A DNA stretch of 64,000 nucleotides from Ramlibacter tataouinensis TTB310. Its GTDB lineage: Bacteria > Pseudomonadota > Gammaproteobacteria > Burkholderiales > Burkholderiaceae_C. Within the stretch, counting starts at the first letter, position 1; every line of letters begins with the position of its first letter. The notes below the pieces were generated by a model. It searched no databases and had not been told where the DNA came from. It saw nothing but the letters and a program-made list of their open reading frames with translations. Shown here in pieces: positions 40,258-49,542 of this stretch. The position numbers and the translations under genes were made by a program. Location: NCBI RefSeq assembly GCF_000215705.1, contig NC_015677.1, forward strand, positions 3,298,001-3,362,000. The letters run 5' to 3'.

Positions 40258-41102
40258 GCGGCGGCAACGGCACCTCATCGCCCTCCCGCTTCCCCTCTCC
40301 CTCCCCTGGACAGGGGAGGGCTGGGGTGGGGTCGAGCCCCGTGCGGCCGCAGGCCACGGGGTCCGCAGGACCCGAGTGGCCTTATCCGCGCTGGATCGCC
40401 CATCGTGGAGCCGGCAAGCTGGCGCCGGAGAACACCCTGTCGGCTTTCCGGCTGGGCGCGGCCCACGGCTACCGCATGTTCGAGTGCGACGCCAAGCTGT
40501 CGGCCGACGGCGTGCCCTTCCTGCTGCACGATGCCACGCTGGAACGCACCACCAATGGCCGCGGTACGGCCGGCGACCTGCCATGGCAGCAGCTGTCGCA
40601 GCTGGACGCCGGCGGCTGGCACTCGCGGACCCACGCCGGTGAGCCGCTGCCCACGCTGGAGGGGTTGGCCCGCTGGTGCCTGGCCAATGGCCACCTGCTG
40701 AACATCGAGATCAAGCCCACGCCAGGACTGGAGCGGCGCACCGGCGAGGTGGTGGCGGCCGAGGCGGCGCGGCTCTGGCAGGGCGCGCAGATCCCGCCGC
40801 TGCTCACCTCTTTCCGGCCGGAGGCGCTGCAGGGCGCCCTGGCAATGGCACCGGTGCTGCCGCGCGGCCTGCTGCTGGACACGTTGTGGGACGACTGGTC
40901 CGGCGTGGCGCAGGCGCTGGGTTGCGTGGCCATCGTCTGCAACCATGCACTGTGGGATGCCGCGCTTGTGGCGCAGGTGCACGGCGCCAACATGCGCTGC
41001 CTCAGCTATACGGTTAACGACGAGTGGGCGGCCCAGCGGCTGCTCCAGCTCGGCACGGACGGCATCATCACCGACCGGGTCGACTTGTTTGCCCCGGTTT
41101 GA
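40254..41102 (+). CDS. ugpQ: Glycerophosphodiester phosphodiesterase UgpQ
   Basis: A 282-residue cytoplasmic GDPD enzyme that cleaves imported glycerophosphodiesters to glycerol-3-phosphate. The active-site block [18 protein letters not shown] begins at about residue 48, with [26 protein letters not shown] after it. The first 40 or so residues are Ser/Pro/Gly-rich and are encoded by a palindromic repeat; the conserved UgpQ sequence begins near [11 protein letters not shown]. The ATG at 40254 is the only start that couples to ugpC (ATGA), so the repeat seems to be translated. An internal start cannot be excluded. Confidence 0.9.
   Translation: MSGGNGTSSPSRFPSPSPGQGRAGVGSSPVRPQATGSAGPEWPYPRWIAHRGAGKLAPENTLSAFRLGAAHGYRMFECDAKLSADGVPFLLHDATLERTTNGRGTAGDLPWQQLSQLDAGGWHSRTHAGEPLPTLEGLARWCLANGHLLNIEIKPTPGLERRTGEVVAAEAARLWQGAQIPPLLTSFRPEALQGALAMAPVLPRGLLLDTLWDDWSGVAQALGCVAIVCNHALWDAALVAQVHGANMRCLSYTVNDEWAAQRLLQLGTDGIITDRVDLFAPV
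40299..40320. repeat. Palindromic repeat within the ugpQ N-terminal codons
   Basis: CCCTCCCCT (40299-40307) and AGGGGAGGG (40312-40320) form a perfect nine-base stem with loop GGAC. CTGGGGTGGGG follows. The type resembles the short CCCTCTCC...GGAGAGGG intergenic repeats of Comamonadaceae. Here it lies inside the coupled ugpQ reading frame. Confidence 0.6.
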
Positions 41103-41133
41103 GGCGGCGCGGCCCCTGGCGGGCCCGCTTGCG

Positions 41134-41168
41134 ATTACGCTATAGTAAACGCATTACGCAATGGTAAA
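41134..41168. promoter_or_regulatory. Two tandem TTAC-N6-GTAA dyads before the VOC operon
   Basis: ATTACGCTATAGTAAAC (41134-41150) and ATTACGCAATGGTAAAT (41153-41169) agree at 14 of 17 bases and repeat with a 19-bp period. Each is itself an imperfect palindrome with the core TTAC-N6-GTAA. They end a dozen bases before the VOC start at 41181, so a bound regulator would sit over the promoter or start site. This is a strong operator candidate; the regulator is not encoded next to it. Confidence 0.55.
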
Positions 41169-41180
41169 TCAGGAGACGCC

Positions 41181-41798
41181 ATGGCCGCCGTACTCAAAGC
41201 CACCCAGCCCCTGCCCGCCCCCGCTCCCATCCAGCAGCTGCACCACTACGCTTGGCGGGCGCGCGATGCCGAGGAGACGCGCCGCTTCTACGAGGACATC
41301 CTGGGGCTGCCGCTCTACCACATCATCCAGAGCGACCACGTGCCCAGCACGGGGGAGTACTGCCCGTACACGCACTTCTTCTTCCGGCTGCAGGACGGCT
41401 CGTTCATCGCCTTCTTCGACCTGGGTGACGACCAGGCGGCCGAGCCCTCGCCCAACACGCCCAAGTGGGTCAACCACATCTCCTTCCGGGTGGACAGCAT
41501 CCAGGCGCTGCAGGACATGAAGGCCCGGCTGGAGGCGCATGGCGTGGAGGTGCTGGGCATCACCGACCACCACATCTTCGACAGCATCTACTTCTTCGAT
41601 CCCAACGGCATCCGCCTGGAGCTCACGGCCCAGCGGGCCGACGAGTTCCAGATGCTGCAGGAGAGCAGGACCGCCCATGCCCGGCTGGCCGAATGGACCG
41701 CCCGCAAGGAGCAGTGGCGGCGCGAGCGGGCCGAAGGCAAGGCCGCCGGAGCGCTCAAGCCCCAGAAGAACGACCGCCCGGAATACGGCAGCCGCTAG
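41181..41798 (+). CDS. VOC-family (glyoxalase/extradiol dioxygenase fold) protein
   Basis: A 205-residue protein. It has two VOC-fold stretches: QLHHYAWRARDAEETRRFYEDILGLPLYH near the start, and VNHISFRVDSIQALQDMKARLEAHGVEVL with YFFDPNGIRLELTA later. The metal-binding His and Glu expected of the fold are visible. The C-terminal 45 residues are charged and helical. It could be a dioxygenase, lyase or resistance-type protein. GGAG precedes the ATG. It leads an operon with an FAD hydroxylase and a DUF2783 protein, which points to aromatic metabolism. Confidence 0.82.
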   Translation: MAAVLKATQPLPAPAPIQQLHHYAWRARDAEETRRFYEDILGLPLYHIIQSDHVPSTGEYCPYTHFFFRLQDGSFIAFFDLGDDQAAEPSPNTPKWVNHISFRVDSIQALQDMKARLEAHGVEVLGITDHHIFDSIYFFDPNGIRLELTAQRADEFQMLQESRTAHARLAEWTARKEQWRRERAEGKAAGALKPQKNDRPEYGSR

Positions 41799-41825
41799 GC
41801 GCATCGCACGAGGAAGGAGGGCGCG

Positions 41826-43568
41826 ATGGCCGAGCGCTACGCCGAGACAGCCTTCAGCAACGGCTACGAATTCACCCAGGGCGGCGGCTACGTGCTGCCC
41901 GAGTACCCGTTTGTCGAGCCACCCGAGATCCGCAGCGGCCAGACCGGGCACCAGCCCGTCGTCATCGTCGGCGGCGGCATCACCGGCCTGACGCTGGCCT
42001 GCGCGCTGGCCCAGCACGGCGTGCCGGCCGTGCTGCTGGACGAGGACAATACGGTGGGCGTCAAGGGCGCGTCCTCGCGCGGCATCTGCTACACGCAGAA
42101 ATCGCTGGAGATCTTCCACAAGCTGGGCGTCTATCCGCACATCGCGGCCAAGGGCATCCAGTGGAGCGTGGGCCGCACCTTCGCCGGCGACGACGAGGTC
42201 TATTCCTTCGACCTGCGCCAGCAGAGCGCGTACAACCTGTCGAGCCAGCCGCCGTTCATCAACATCCAGCAGTTCTACATCGAGGCCTTCCTGGTCGACC
42301 GCATTCGCCAGCTCGGCCAGGTGGAGATCCGCTGGAACAACCGGGTCACCGCCTTCGAGCAGGACGCGGACGGCGCCACGCTTTCAGTCAGCACCCCCGC
42401 CGGCGACTACCGGCTGCGCGCCGACTGGGTGGTCGATGCCACCGGCTCGCGCACGCCGTTCCGGCAGTGGGCCGGCGTGCAGGTCACGGCCAAGAAGGGC
42501 GACGACCGCTGGTGCATCGCCGACGTGCGCTTCACCAGGCACCCGCCGGTGGAGCGCCACACCTGGGTGGAGGCGCCGTTCAACGAGAACCGCGCCGTCT
42601 GGCAGCACCTGATGGGCGACGGGGTCTGGCGCATCGACTACCAGATGGCGCCGGACGCCGACCCGGCCTACGTCAGCCGCGAGGACGTGGTGCGCGAGCG
42701 GCTGGCGCGGCAGTTCGGCCCCGACTGCGAGGTCGAGATCGTCTGGGTCGGCCCCTACGCCTACCGCAGCGAGTGCGTGGACCGCATGCGCTGCGGCCGG
42801 CTGTTCCTGATGGGCGACGCGGCCAAGGTGGTCAGCCCCTTCGGCGCGCGCGGCGGCAACACCGGCATCGCCGACGCCGACAACCTGGCCTGGAAGCTGG
42901 CGGCGGTGGTGCAGGGCCTGGCGCCGGCCAGCCTGCTGGACAGCTACCACGAGGAGCGCCACGAAGCGGCTCGGCAGAACGTGCTGGTGACCAACCGCAC
43001 GGCGCGCTTCCTGCGGCCGGCCGACGGCGTGGAGCGCACCTTCCGCCAGGCGGCGCTCAGCCTGGCCAAGCAGTACCTGTTCGCGCGCCAGCTGGTCAAC
43101 ACCGGCCGCATGGCGGTGGCCAACCCCTATACCCGCTCCTCGGCGTGCGACGGCGGCGGCGGCCAGTCGGTGCAGAACGTGGGCTTCCAGTGGGTCGACG
43201 GCTCGCCGGGCGTGGTCAACGACCTGCTGCGCTGGGCCGGCCTGCGGCTGCTGCTGCTGGTGTTCGGCGAGGTGGACGGCGCGGCGCTGCGGCGGCTGCG
43301 CGAGCTCTGCGCATCGGCGCCGCTGCGCTGCGTGCAGGTGGTCGGCGCCGACCAGCGCGCCGCCATCCACGAGCACGTGCGCGACCTGCGCGGCCACCTG
43401 CAGGGCGCCTGCCATGTGTTCGGCCACGTTCCCGTGAAGGAACCTCGCGGTTCCTGGGCGCTGCTGCGGCCCGACAGCTACGTGGCGGCCACCGGCGGGA
43501 GCATCGACGGCACCCTGGTGCGGGCCGTCGGCAAGGCCCTCGGGCTGCAGGAGTCGGTCGCCGCATGA
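41826..43568 (+). CDS. FAD-dependent aromatic hydroxylase-type monooxygenase
   Basis: A 580-residue flavoprotein of the PHBH/MhpA type. It has an FAD motif VIVGGGITGLTLACALAQHG near residue 47, the DG motif RADWVVDATGSRTP in the middle, and FLMGDAAKVVSPFGARGGNTGIADADNLAWKLA, the second FAD site. The C-terminal 150 residues form a thioredoxin-like dimer domain as in larger members. It would add an oxygen to an aromatic ring using NAD(P)H. The substrate is unknown. GGAGG is found before the ATG. The stop overlaps the DUF2783 start. Confidence 0.86.
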   Translation: MAERYAETAFSNGYEFTQGGGYVLPEYPFVEPPEIRSGQTGHQPVVIVGGGITGLTLACALAQHGVPAVLLDEDNTVGVKGASSRGICYTQKSLEIFHKLGVYPHIAAKGIQWSVGRTFAGDDEVYSFDLRQQSAYNLSSQPPFINIQQFYIEAFLVDRIRQLGQVEIRWNNRVTAFEQDADGATLSVSTPAGDYRLRADWVVDATGSRTPFRQWAGVQVTAKKGDDRWCIADVRFTRHPPVERHTWVEAPFNENRAVWQHLMGDGVWRIDYQMAPDADPAYVSREDVVRERLARQFGPDCEVEIVWVGPYAYRSECVDRMRCGRLFLMGDAAKVVSPFGARGGNTGIADADNLAWKLAAVVQGLAPASLLDSYHEERHEAARQNVLVTNRTARFLRPADGVERTFRQAALSLAKQYLFARQLVNTGRMAVANPYTRSSACDGGGGQSVQNVGFQWVDGSPGVVNDLLRWAGLRLLLLVFGEVDGAALRRLRELCASAPLRCVQVVGADQRAAIHEHVRDLRGHLQGACHVFGHVPVKEPRGSWALLRPDSYVAATGGSIDGTLVRAVGKALGLQESVAA

Positions 43569-43765
43569 AGACCAGCCTGAACTTCAAGGACGCCGACGGG
43601 TTCTACGAGCAGCTGCTCGATGCACATGCGGGGCTGTCGCCGCAGCAGTCGGAGCTGCTCAACGCCCGCCTGATCCTGCTGCTGGCCAACCAGGTCGGCG
43701 ACGCCCAGGTGCTGCGCGAGTGCGTGGAAGCCGCGGCCCGGCTGCCGGAGCCGCCCGCCGAATAA
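43565..43765 (+). CDS. DUF2783 protein
   Basis: A 66-residue protein: [21 protein letters not shown], then [18 protein letters not shown]. It is a DUF2783 member, a family usually found next to FAD hydroxylases like the one just upstream. It overlaps that gene by ATGA. Its size and placement suggest a small accessory subunit, but no function is known. Confidence 0.8.
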   Translation: MKTSLNFKDADGFYEQLLDAHAGLSPQQSELLNARLILLLANQVGDAQVLRECVEAAARLPEPPAE

Positions 43766-43786
43766 AATCGGGCCACCCGACCACGA

Positions 43787-43815
43787 CGGCATCCCACGGG
43801 GTGCCGTTTTCTTTT
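43787..43815 (+). terminator. Rho-independent terminator just before valS
   Basis: CGGCATCCC and GGGGTGCCG (one G:T pair) form a nine-base stem around two bases, followed by TTTTCTTTT. It should end the VOC-FAD-DUF2783 transcript. It lies only eight bases before the valS ATG, so it overlaps the region where the valS ribosome site would be. Either valS starts from inside this region or the stem regulates it. Confidence 0.75.
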
Positions 43816-43823
43816 GCCCAGCC

Positions 43824-46718
43824 ATGAGCGACACACCCCAGCAACCCGGCCTGAACAGCCTGCCCAAATCCTTCGAGCCCGCCCCGATCGAGGCCCGCTG
43901 GGAACCGGTCTGGGAGCAGCGCGGCTACGGGCGCGCCGGCTGGCGCGGCACCGGCCAGGCCCGGGAGGGGGAGCCCTCCTTCGCCATCCAGCTGCCGCCG
44001 CCCAACGTGACCGGCACGCTGCACATGGGGCACGCGTTCAACCAGACCATCATGGACAGCCTGACGCGCTACCACCGCATGCGCGGCTTCAACACGCTGT
44101 GGGTGCCGGGCACGGACCATGCGGGCATCGCCACCCAGATCGTGGTGGAGCGCCAGCTGCAGCAGCAGGGCCTGTCGCGCCATGACCTGGGCCGCAAGAA
44201 CTTCGTGGCCAAGGTCTGGGAGTGGAAGCAGCAGTCGGGCAACACCATCACCCGGCAGATGCGCCGAATGGGCGACAGCGTGGACTGGTCGCGCGAGTAC
44301 TTCACCATGGACGAGCGGCTCTCGCGCATCGTCACCGAGACCTTCGTGCAGCTGTACCAGCAGGGCCTGATCTACCGCGGCAAGCGCCTGGTGAACTGGG
44401 ACCCCGAGCTCAAGACGGCGGTGAGCGACCTGGAGGTGGAGAGCGAGGAGGAGGACGGCTTCCTCTGGCACATCGCCTACCCCCTGGCGGGCGACGGCGG
44501 CTCGCTGACGGTGGCCACCACGCGCCCGGAAACCCTGCTGGGCGACGTGGCCGTGATGGTGCACCCCGAAGACGAGCGCTACAAGCACCTGGTGGGCAGG
44601 CAGGTGAAGCTGCCGCTGTGCGACCGCGAGATCCCGGTCATCGCCGACGAGTACGTGGACCGCGAGTTCGGCACCGGCGTGGTCAAGGTCACGCCGGCGC
44701 ACGACGCCAATGACTACGCCGTGGGCCAGCGCCACGGCCTGCCCCTGGTCGGCGTGCTGACGCTGGACGCCAGGATCAACGACAACGCGCCGGCCGCCTA
44801 CCGCGGGCTGGACCGTTTCGTGGCGCGCAAGAAGGTGGTGGCCGACCTGCAGGCGCAAGGCCTGCTGGTCGAGACCCGCAAGCACAAGCTGATGGTGCCG
44901 CGCTGCGCCCGCACCGGCCAGGTGGTGGAGCCCATGCTCACCGACCAATGGTTCGTCGCCATGACCCAGGTCGGCCAGGGCGACGCCACCGGCAAGTCCA
45001 TCGCGCAGAAGGCCATCGATGCCGTGCAGTCGGGCCAGGTGCGCTTCGTGCCCGAGAACTGGGTCAATACCTACAACCAGTGGATGAACAACATCCAGGA
45101 CTGGTGCATCTCGCGCCAGCTCTGGTGGGGCCACCAGATCCCGGCCTGGTACGACGAGGCGGGCAAGGTCTACGTCGCGCGCAGCGAGGCCGAGGCGCAG
45201 GCCCAGGCGCCGGGGCGGCAGCTGCGCCGTGACGAGGACGTGCTGGACACCTGGTATTCCTCGGCCCTGGTGCCCTTCTCCACCCTGGGCTGGCCCGACA
45301 AGACCCAGGACCTGCAGCTGTACCTGCCTTCCAGCGTGCTGGTGACCGGCTACGACATCATCTTCTTCTGGGTCGCCCGGATGATCATGATGACCACCCA
45401 TTTCACCGGCCAGGTGCCGTTCCGCGACGTGTACATCCACGGCCTGGTGCGCGATGCCCAGGGCCGCAAGATGAGCAAGTCCGAAGGCAACGTGCTGGAC
45501 CCGGTTGACCTGATCGACGGCATCCCGCTGGCGCCGCTGCTGGACAAGCGCACCACCGGCCTGCGCAAGCCCGAGACCGCGCCGCAGGTGCGCAGGAACA
45601 CCGAGAAGGAATTCCCCGAGGGCATCCCGGCCTACGGCGCCGACGCGCTGCGCTTCACCTTCGCCTCGCTGGCCTCGCTGGGCCGCAGCATCAACTTCGA
45701 CGCCAAGCGCTGCGAGGGCTACCGCAACTTCTGCAACAAGCTCTGGAACGCCTCGCTGTTCGTGCTGATGAACTGCGAGGGCTTCGACTGCGGGCTGAAG
45801 GAGCACACCAAGGCCGAGTGCCAGCCCGGCGGGCCGGCGCACGGCTACATGCGCTTCTCGCAGGCGGACCGCTGGATCAGCTCGGCGCTGCAGAAGGCCG
45901 AAGCCGCGGTGGCGCAGGGCTTCGCCGACTACCGCCTGGACAACGTCGCCAACGCCATCTACGACTTCGTCTGGAACGAGTACTGCGACTGGTACCTGGA
46001 GATCGCCAAGGTGCAGCTGCGCGAAGCGGCCCGGGACGGCGACGAGGGCCGGCAGCGCGCCACCCGGCGCACGCTGATCCGCACGCTGGAAGCCATCCTG
46101 CGGCTGGCGCATCCCGTCATCCCCTTCATCACCGAGGAGCTGTGGCAGAAGGTGGCGCCGGTGGCCGGCCTGCCGGGCGAGTCGGTCAGCATCGCCCGCT
46201 ACCCGCAGGCGCAGCCGGAGAAGATCGATGAGGCGGCCATCGCCTGGGTGGAGCGGCTCAAGGCCCTGGTGGACGGCTGCCGGCAGCTGCGAGGCGAGAT
46301 GAACGTCTCGCCCGGCACGCGCCTGCCGCTGTATGCCGTCGCGGAAAGCACCACGGCGGCCGCCTTCCTGCGCGAGGCCGCGCCGGTGCTGCAGGCACTG
46401 GCCAAGCTGAGCGAAGTCCAGGTGTTCGACGACGAGGCGGCCTGGGCCGCGGCGGCCCAAGCCGCGCCGGTGGCGGTGGTCGGCGATGCGCGGCTGTGCC
46501 TGTTCATGGAGATCGACGTGGCCGCGGAGAAGGCGCGCATCGCCAAGGAGGCGGCGCGGCTGGAGGCGGAGCTGGCCAAGGCCAACGGCAAGCTGGCCAA
46601 CCAGGCCTTCGTGGCCAAGGCGCCGCCGGCGGTGATCGAGCAGGAACGCCAGCGCATCGCGCAGTTCGCGGCCACGCTGGACAAGCTGAAGGGACAGCTG
46701 CTGCGGCTGGGCGCGTGA
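43824..46718 (+). CDS. valS: Valyl-tRNA synthetase
   Basis: A 964-residue class I synthetase. GTLHMGHAF is the HIGH motif and RKMSKSEGN the KMSKS motif. The editing domain lies between them ([19 protein letters not shown]), and a C-terminal coiled-coil arm ([35 protein letters not shown]) closes the protein. It charges tRNA-Val and edits threonine. The ATG has no clear ribosome site because the terminator stem lies right before it. It is convergent with the acquired operon at 46734. Confidence 0.95.
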   Translation: MSDTPQQPGLNSLPKSFEPAPIEARWEPVWEQRGYGRAGWRGTGQAREGEPSFAIQLPPPNVTGTLHMGHAFNQTIMDSLTRYHRMRGFNTLWVPGTDHAGIATQIVVERQLQQQGLSRHDLGRKNFVAKVWEWKQQSGNTITRQMRRMGDSVDWSREYFTMDERLSRIVTETFVQLYQQGLIYRGKRLVNWDPELKTAVSDLEVESEEEDGFLWHIAYPLAGDGGSLTVATTRPETLLGDVAVMVHPEDERYKHLVGRQVKLPLCDREIPVIADEYVDREFGTGVVKVTPAHDANDYAVGQRHGLPLVGVLTLDARINDNAPAAYRGLDRFVARKKVVADLQAQGLLVETRKHKLMVPRCARTGQVVEPMLTDQWFVAMTQVGQGDATGKSIAQKAIDAVQSGQVRFVPENWVNTYNQWMNNIQDWCISRQLWWGHQIPAWYDEAGKVYVARSEAEAQAQAPGRQLRRDEDVLDTWYSSALVPFSTLGWPDKTQDLQLYLPSSVLVTGYDIIFFWVARMIMMTTHFTGQVPFRDVYIHGLVRDAQGRKMSKSEGNVLDPVDLIDGIPLAPLLDKRTTGLRKPETAPQVRRNTEKEFPEGIPAYGADALRFTFASLASLGRSINFDAKRCEGYRNFCNKLWNASLFVLMNCEGFDCGLKEHTKAECQPGGPAHGYMRFSQADRWISSALQKAEAAVAQGFADYRLDNVANAIYDFVWNEYCDWYLEIAKVQLREAARDGDEGRQRATRRTLIRTLEAILRLAHPVIPFITEELWQKVAPVAGLPGESVSIARYPQAQPEKIDEAAIAWVERLKALVDGCRQLRGEMNVSPGTRLPLYAVAESTTAAAFLREAAPVLQALAKLSEVQVFDDEAAWAAAAQAAPVAVVGDARLCLFMEIDVAAEKARIAKEAARLEAELAKANGKLANQAFVAKAPPAVIEQERQRIAQFAATLDKLKGQLLRLGA

Positions 46719-46733
46719 GCGGCTGGCAAGGCT

Positions 46734-47909
46734 TCAGTCAACGCTGGCCCACGCTTGCGCGATATCCTCCATGAGGTCCGTCGGTTCCTCAAGGCCGATC
46801 CAGAACCGTACGACCTGCCTGATCTCCGGATCAACGGCGCGCAGGCGAATGACCGCAGGATGAGACTCCTCGAAAAGCATGACCAGGCTCAACGGCCCTC
46901 CCCACGAATAGCCGATGTGGAAGAGATCGAGGCCTTCGACGATGTGCTCGGCAGGGCACGTTCCCATGGCGACGCTGATCAGACCGGGGGCGCTGGTGAA
47001 GTAGCGCTTCCAGTGCGCATGACCAGGACTGGATGCCAATGGCGGGAAGTGCACGCGGCGCACGCCCGGTTTGCCGTCGAACCATGGTGCAATCTGCTCG
47101 GCCGCGGACCTGCTGTGGCTGTAGCGCATCCTCAACGTGGGTAACCCCCGGAGCACCAGGTAGGCGTCGTCGGAGCTCACGTTGAGCCCGAGGTAGTGTC
47201 GGGTCAGCTTCAGCTGGCATATCAGTGCGGCATTGGCAGCACTGACGGAACCCAGCACGACGTCGGATCCTCCGGACTGCAACTTGGTCAAAGCCTGAAC
47301 GGACACATCGGCCCCGAGTGCAAACGCTTGCAGATGCAGTCCGGCCGCATACGTGTTGTCGATTGCCACCGTCACGTTCGCGGCTTTGGCTGCAGCAATC
47401 AGCGCCCCGAGATCGGGCACTTCAAGGCTCACGGAGCCGACGGCTTCGATCCAGACGAGCCGCGTCCTTGGACCCAGTGCTGCGGCGAGGGATGACGCTT
47501 CGCCGGGTTCATACCGGCGAAGTCCGATGCCAAAACGCGCCAGGAGGGTTTCGGCCATCTGCACGGCGGAACCGTAGAAGTTGGCCGGCATGGCCACCTC
47601 GTCTCCCGCCTTCAGCAGTGCCACGCAGGTGACGTAGATCGCCGCCAATCCGGAGGGAACCAGGATGGTTTCGCCGGCGCCCTCCAGGCGCGCAAGTCGC
47701 CTTTCCAGTTCGCGGGTCGTGGGTGTTCCCTCCCTGCCATACGGCGAAGGGTCAGCATCCCAGCCAGTCCGCCGCAGCTTCTCGACGCTCTCGAGCAGCA
47801 CGGTCGATGCGCGGTGGACCGCCGGCAGCGTGGCGCGGAACCCCCCCTGCTGATTGGGCTGGATCAAGTCGGTCTGGCTCGCCCGGTTCGCGCGCGAAGT
47901 CTTTGGCAT
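46734..47909 (-). CDS. PLP-dependent Cys/Met-metabolism-type enzyme (operon gene 9)
   Basis: A 391-residue fold type I PLP enzyme. YGREGTPTTRELERRL (about 57-72), PSGLAAIYV (about 85), AIDNTYAAG (about 182-190) and the PLP lysine K209 in VQALTKLQSGGSDVV match the cystathionine beta-lyase/gamma-synthase group. The substrate could be cystathionine-like, an O-acyl homoserine, or a novel beta- or gamma-substituted amino acid. The second of two ATGs (47909) has better spacing from AGGAG. Last gene of the operon that starts at 54998. The 32-base gap before it is the largest in the operon. Confidence 0.85.
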   Translation of the reverse strand: MPKTSRANRASQTDLIQPNQQGGFRATLPAVHRASTVLLESVEKLRRTGWDADPSPYGREGTPTTRELERRLARLEGAGETILVPSGLAAIYVTCVALLKAGDEVAMPANFYGSAVQMAETLLARFGIGLRRYEPGEASSLAAALGPRTRLVWIEAVGSVSLEVPDLGALIAAAKAANVTVAIDNTYAAGLHLQAFALGADVSVQALTKLQSGGSDVVLGSVSAANAALICQLKLTRHYLGLNVSSDDAYLVLRGLPTLRMRYSHSRSAAEQIAPWFDGKPGVRRVHFPPLASSPGHAHWKRYFTSAPGLISVAMGTCPAEHIVEGLDLFHIGYSWGGPLSLVMLFEESHPAVIRLRAVDPEIRQVVRFWIGLEEPTDLMEDIAQAWASVD

Positions 47910-47941
47910 CATCCCTCCTCGCACCTTCGTCCGGCCATCCC

Positions 47942-48781
47942 TCACCCCAGCAGGGTGAAGAACAGGCCCACGGTGACGGCCAACGTGCAAAGCATGCGCA
48001 CGAAGCCAACGCTCTCCTTCAGGAACACTGCGCCGAAGATCACCCCGAAAACCACGCTTACCTCGCGTAGCGCGGAGACCAACGCGGGCTGGCTGCGCGA
48101 AAGTGCGACGATGATCAGTGCGTGCGCGGCGGACATGACGAGCCCATTGACCAGGCAGGTCCGTCCACGTGCCTTCGCGTATCGCGCCAAACGCACAGGG
48201 GACTTCAGCAAGGCTGCCATGAGCATCAGCAATCCCTCGAGAACGAACAGCCACAAGATATATGCGTAGGCGTGGCCGCTCACGCGGGCTCCTTTGCTGT
48301 CCAGCAACGTGAAGGTGGCGATGAATGCGGAGGTTCCGAGCGCAAAGCCGATGGCCGCCCTTGCATGCGACGTCGGGAAGCCGCGATCGAAAGTAAGGCC
48401 CATGATGCCGACCGCGATTGCCAAGATGCCAAGGTATTGCCACGCACTCAGGCTCAGGCCCATGGCGACCGATGCCAGAGCCACGAACAGCGGGGTAGCT
48501 CCGCGTGCGATCGGATACACCTGGCTCATCTCCCCATACTTGTAGCCGAGGCTGAGGCAGATGCGGTATCCCGCGTGCAGTATTGCCGAAACGCCGAGGA
48601 TCGGCCAGGCCCGGCTGTTGACCCCAGGAAGGAGGGGGAGCGCCAATGCGCACAGCACGGCGGAGGTCGCGGCCATCAGCGTCAGGGACAGGAACTTGTC
48701 TTCATCCTTCTTCACGAAGAGGTTCCATCCTGCGTGCATGAGGGCCGAAAGCATCACGATGGAAAGCGAGATCGGGTCCAT
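47942..48781 (-). CDS. EamA/DMT-family transporter (operon gene 8)
   Basis: A 279-residue membrane protein with about ten hydrophobic segments and two EamA repeats: YPIARGATPLFVALASVAMG in the first half and LREVSVVFGVIFGAVFLKES in the second. It is distinct in sequence from the other DMT gene at 14100. In this operon it is the likely exporter or importer of the product or precursor (inference). The start is three bases past the SDR stop. Confidence 0.85.
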   Translation of the reverse strand: MDPISLSIVMLSALMHAGWNLFVKKDEDKFLSLTLMAATSAVLCALALPLLPGVNSRAWPILGVSAILHAGYRICLSLGYKYGEMSQVYPIARGATPLFVALASVAMGLSLSAWQYLGILAIAVGIMGLTFDRGFPTSHARAAIGFALGTSAFIATFTLLDSKGARVSGHAYAYILWLFVLEGLLMLMAALLKSPVRLARYAKARGRTCLVNGLVMSAAHALIIVALSRSQPALVSALREVSVVFGVIFGAVFLKESVGFVRMLCTLAVTVGLFFTLLG

Positions 48782-48784
48782 GCT

Positions 48785-49537
48785 TCAGATGGCGTGATCC
48801 TGAGGCAGGACGACGAGTTGCGGGATGTTGATGTGCGCAGGCTGGCACATGACCCAGTAAATCGCATCGGCCACATCTGCGGCGCTCAATGGCCGCGAGA
48901 TGTTCCGTGAAACGGAGGGATGGACGTCCAGATCGCGATGAAGCTCCGTCCTGACCAGGCCCGGTGCGATGCAGGATACGCGAACGCCACTCCTTGCGAG
49001 TTCGATGCGAAGCGCTTCACAAAGCGCCTCGATGGCGTGTTTGGTTCCGGCGTAGCCGCCAGCCGTCTCGCGTACCTTGTGACCCATGACGCTCGTGGTG
49101 TGGATCAAGTGCCCGGAATTCTCCTGCTGGAAGTGCTTGAGGAACGTGTAGGTGAACCGATACGCTGCCTCGACGTTGATGCGGACCATCTGGCAGAGCA
49201 GGTCCAGGTCGATCTGATCGATCGTGCCTGTATGGTTGATTCCGGCATTGTTGATCGCGTAGTTGACGGTACCGAAGTGCTTCAGGGCCATCTCCAGGAG
49301 GCGCGAGGCCGCGTCCCCGTCCACGAGATCGCCCTCAAGCCATACGACGTCGGGGAACTTCTGTGCGGTGGCGGCCAACCTGGCTGCCCGCCTGCCGTGA
49401 AGAACGAGCTTCACGCGAGCTGCAGCCAGCTTTTCGGCGGCTGCCATGCCAATGCCGCTCGATGCGCCGGTGATCACGGCCACGCGGCCGGCCAGTGGGT
49501 ACGCGGTCGCGTCGGGCAGGACGGGGCCGGTCACCAT
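48785..49537 (-). CDS. SDR-family oxidoreductase (operon gene 7)
   Basis: A 250-residue classical SDR: TGASSGIG near residue 24, NNAGINHTG, HTTSVMG for the catalytic Ser, and YAGTKHA for the Tyr/Lys pair. PGLVRTEL is also conserved. It should reduce a ketone or oxidise an alcohol on the pathway product. The ATG at 49537 has GGAG eight bases upstream; an ATG 13 codons earlier would overlap the C26 gene. NADP or NAD preference is not clear. Confidence 0.86.
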   Translation of the reverse strand: MVTGPVLPDATAYPLAGRVAVITGASSGIGMAAAEKLAAARVKLVLHGRRAARLAATAQKFPDVVWLEGDLVDGDAASRLLEMALKHFGTVNYAINNAGINHTGTIDQIDLDLLCQMVRINVEAAYRFTYTFLKHFQQENSGHLIHTTSVMGHKVRETAGGYAGTKHAIEALCEALRIELARSGVRVSCIAPGLVRTELHRDLDVHPSVSRNISRPLSAADVADAIYWVMCQPAHINIPQLVVLPQDHAI

Positions 49538-49542
49538 CGTGG

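Noticed and set aside
41129-41146. TTGCGA with TATAGT as a promoter for the VOC operon.
   Set aside because: The boxes are only six bases apart, too close for a sigma-70 promoter. The sequence is better explained by the repeated TTAC-N6-GTAA dyads.
46734-48653. Extension of the PLP enzyme upstream to 48653, giving 639 residues.
   Set aside because: The extra 248 residues lie inside the DMT transporter gene in another frame, and the ATG at 47909 has a good ribosome site and the family N-terminus.
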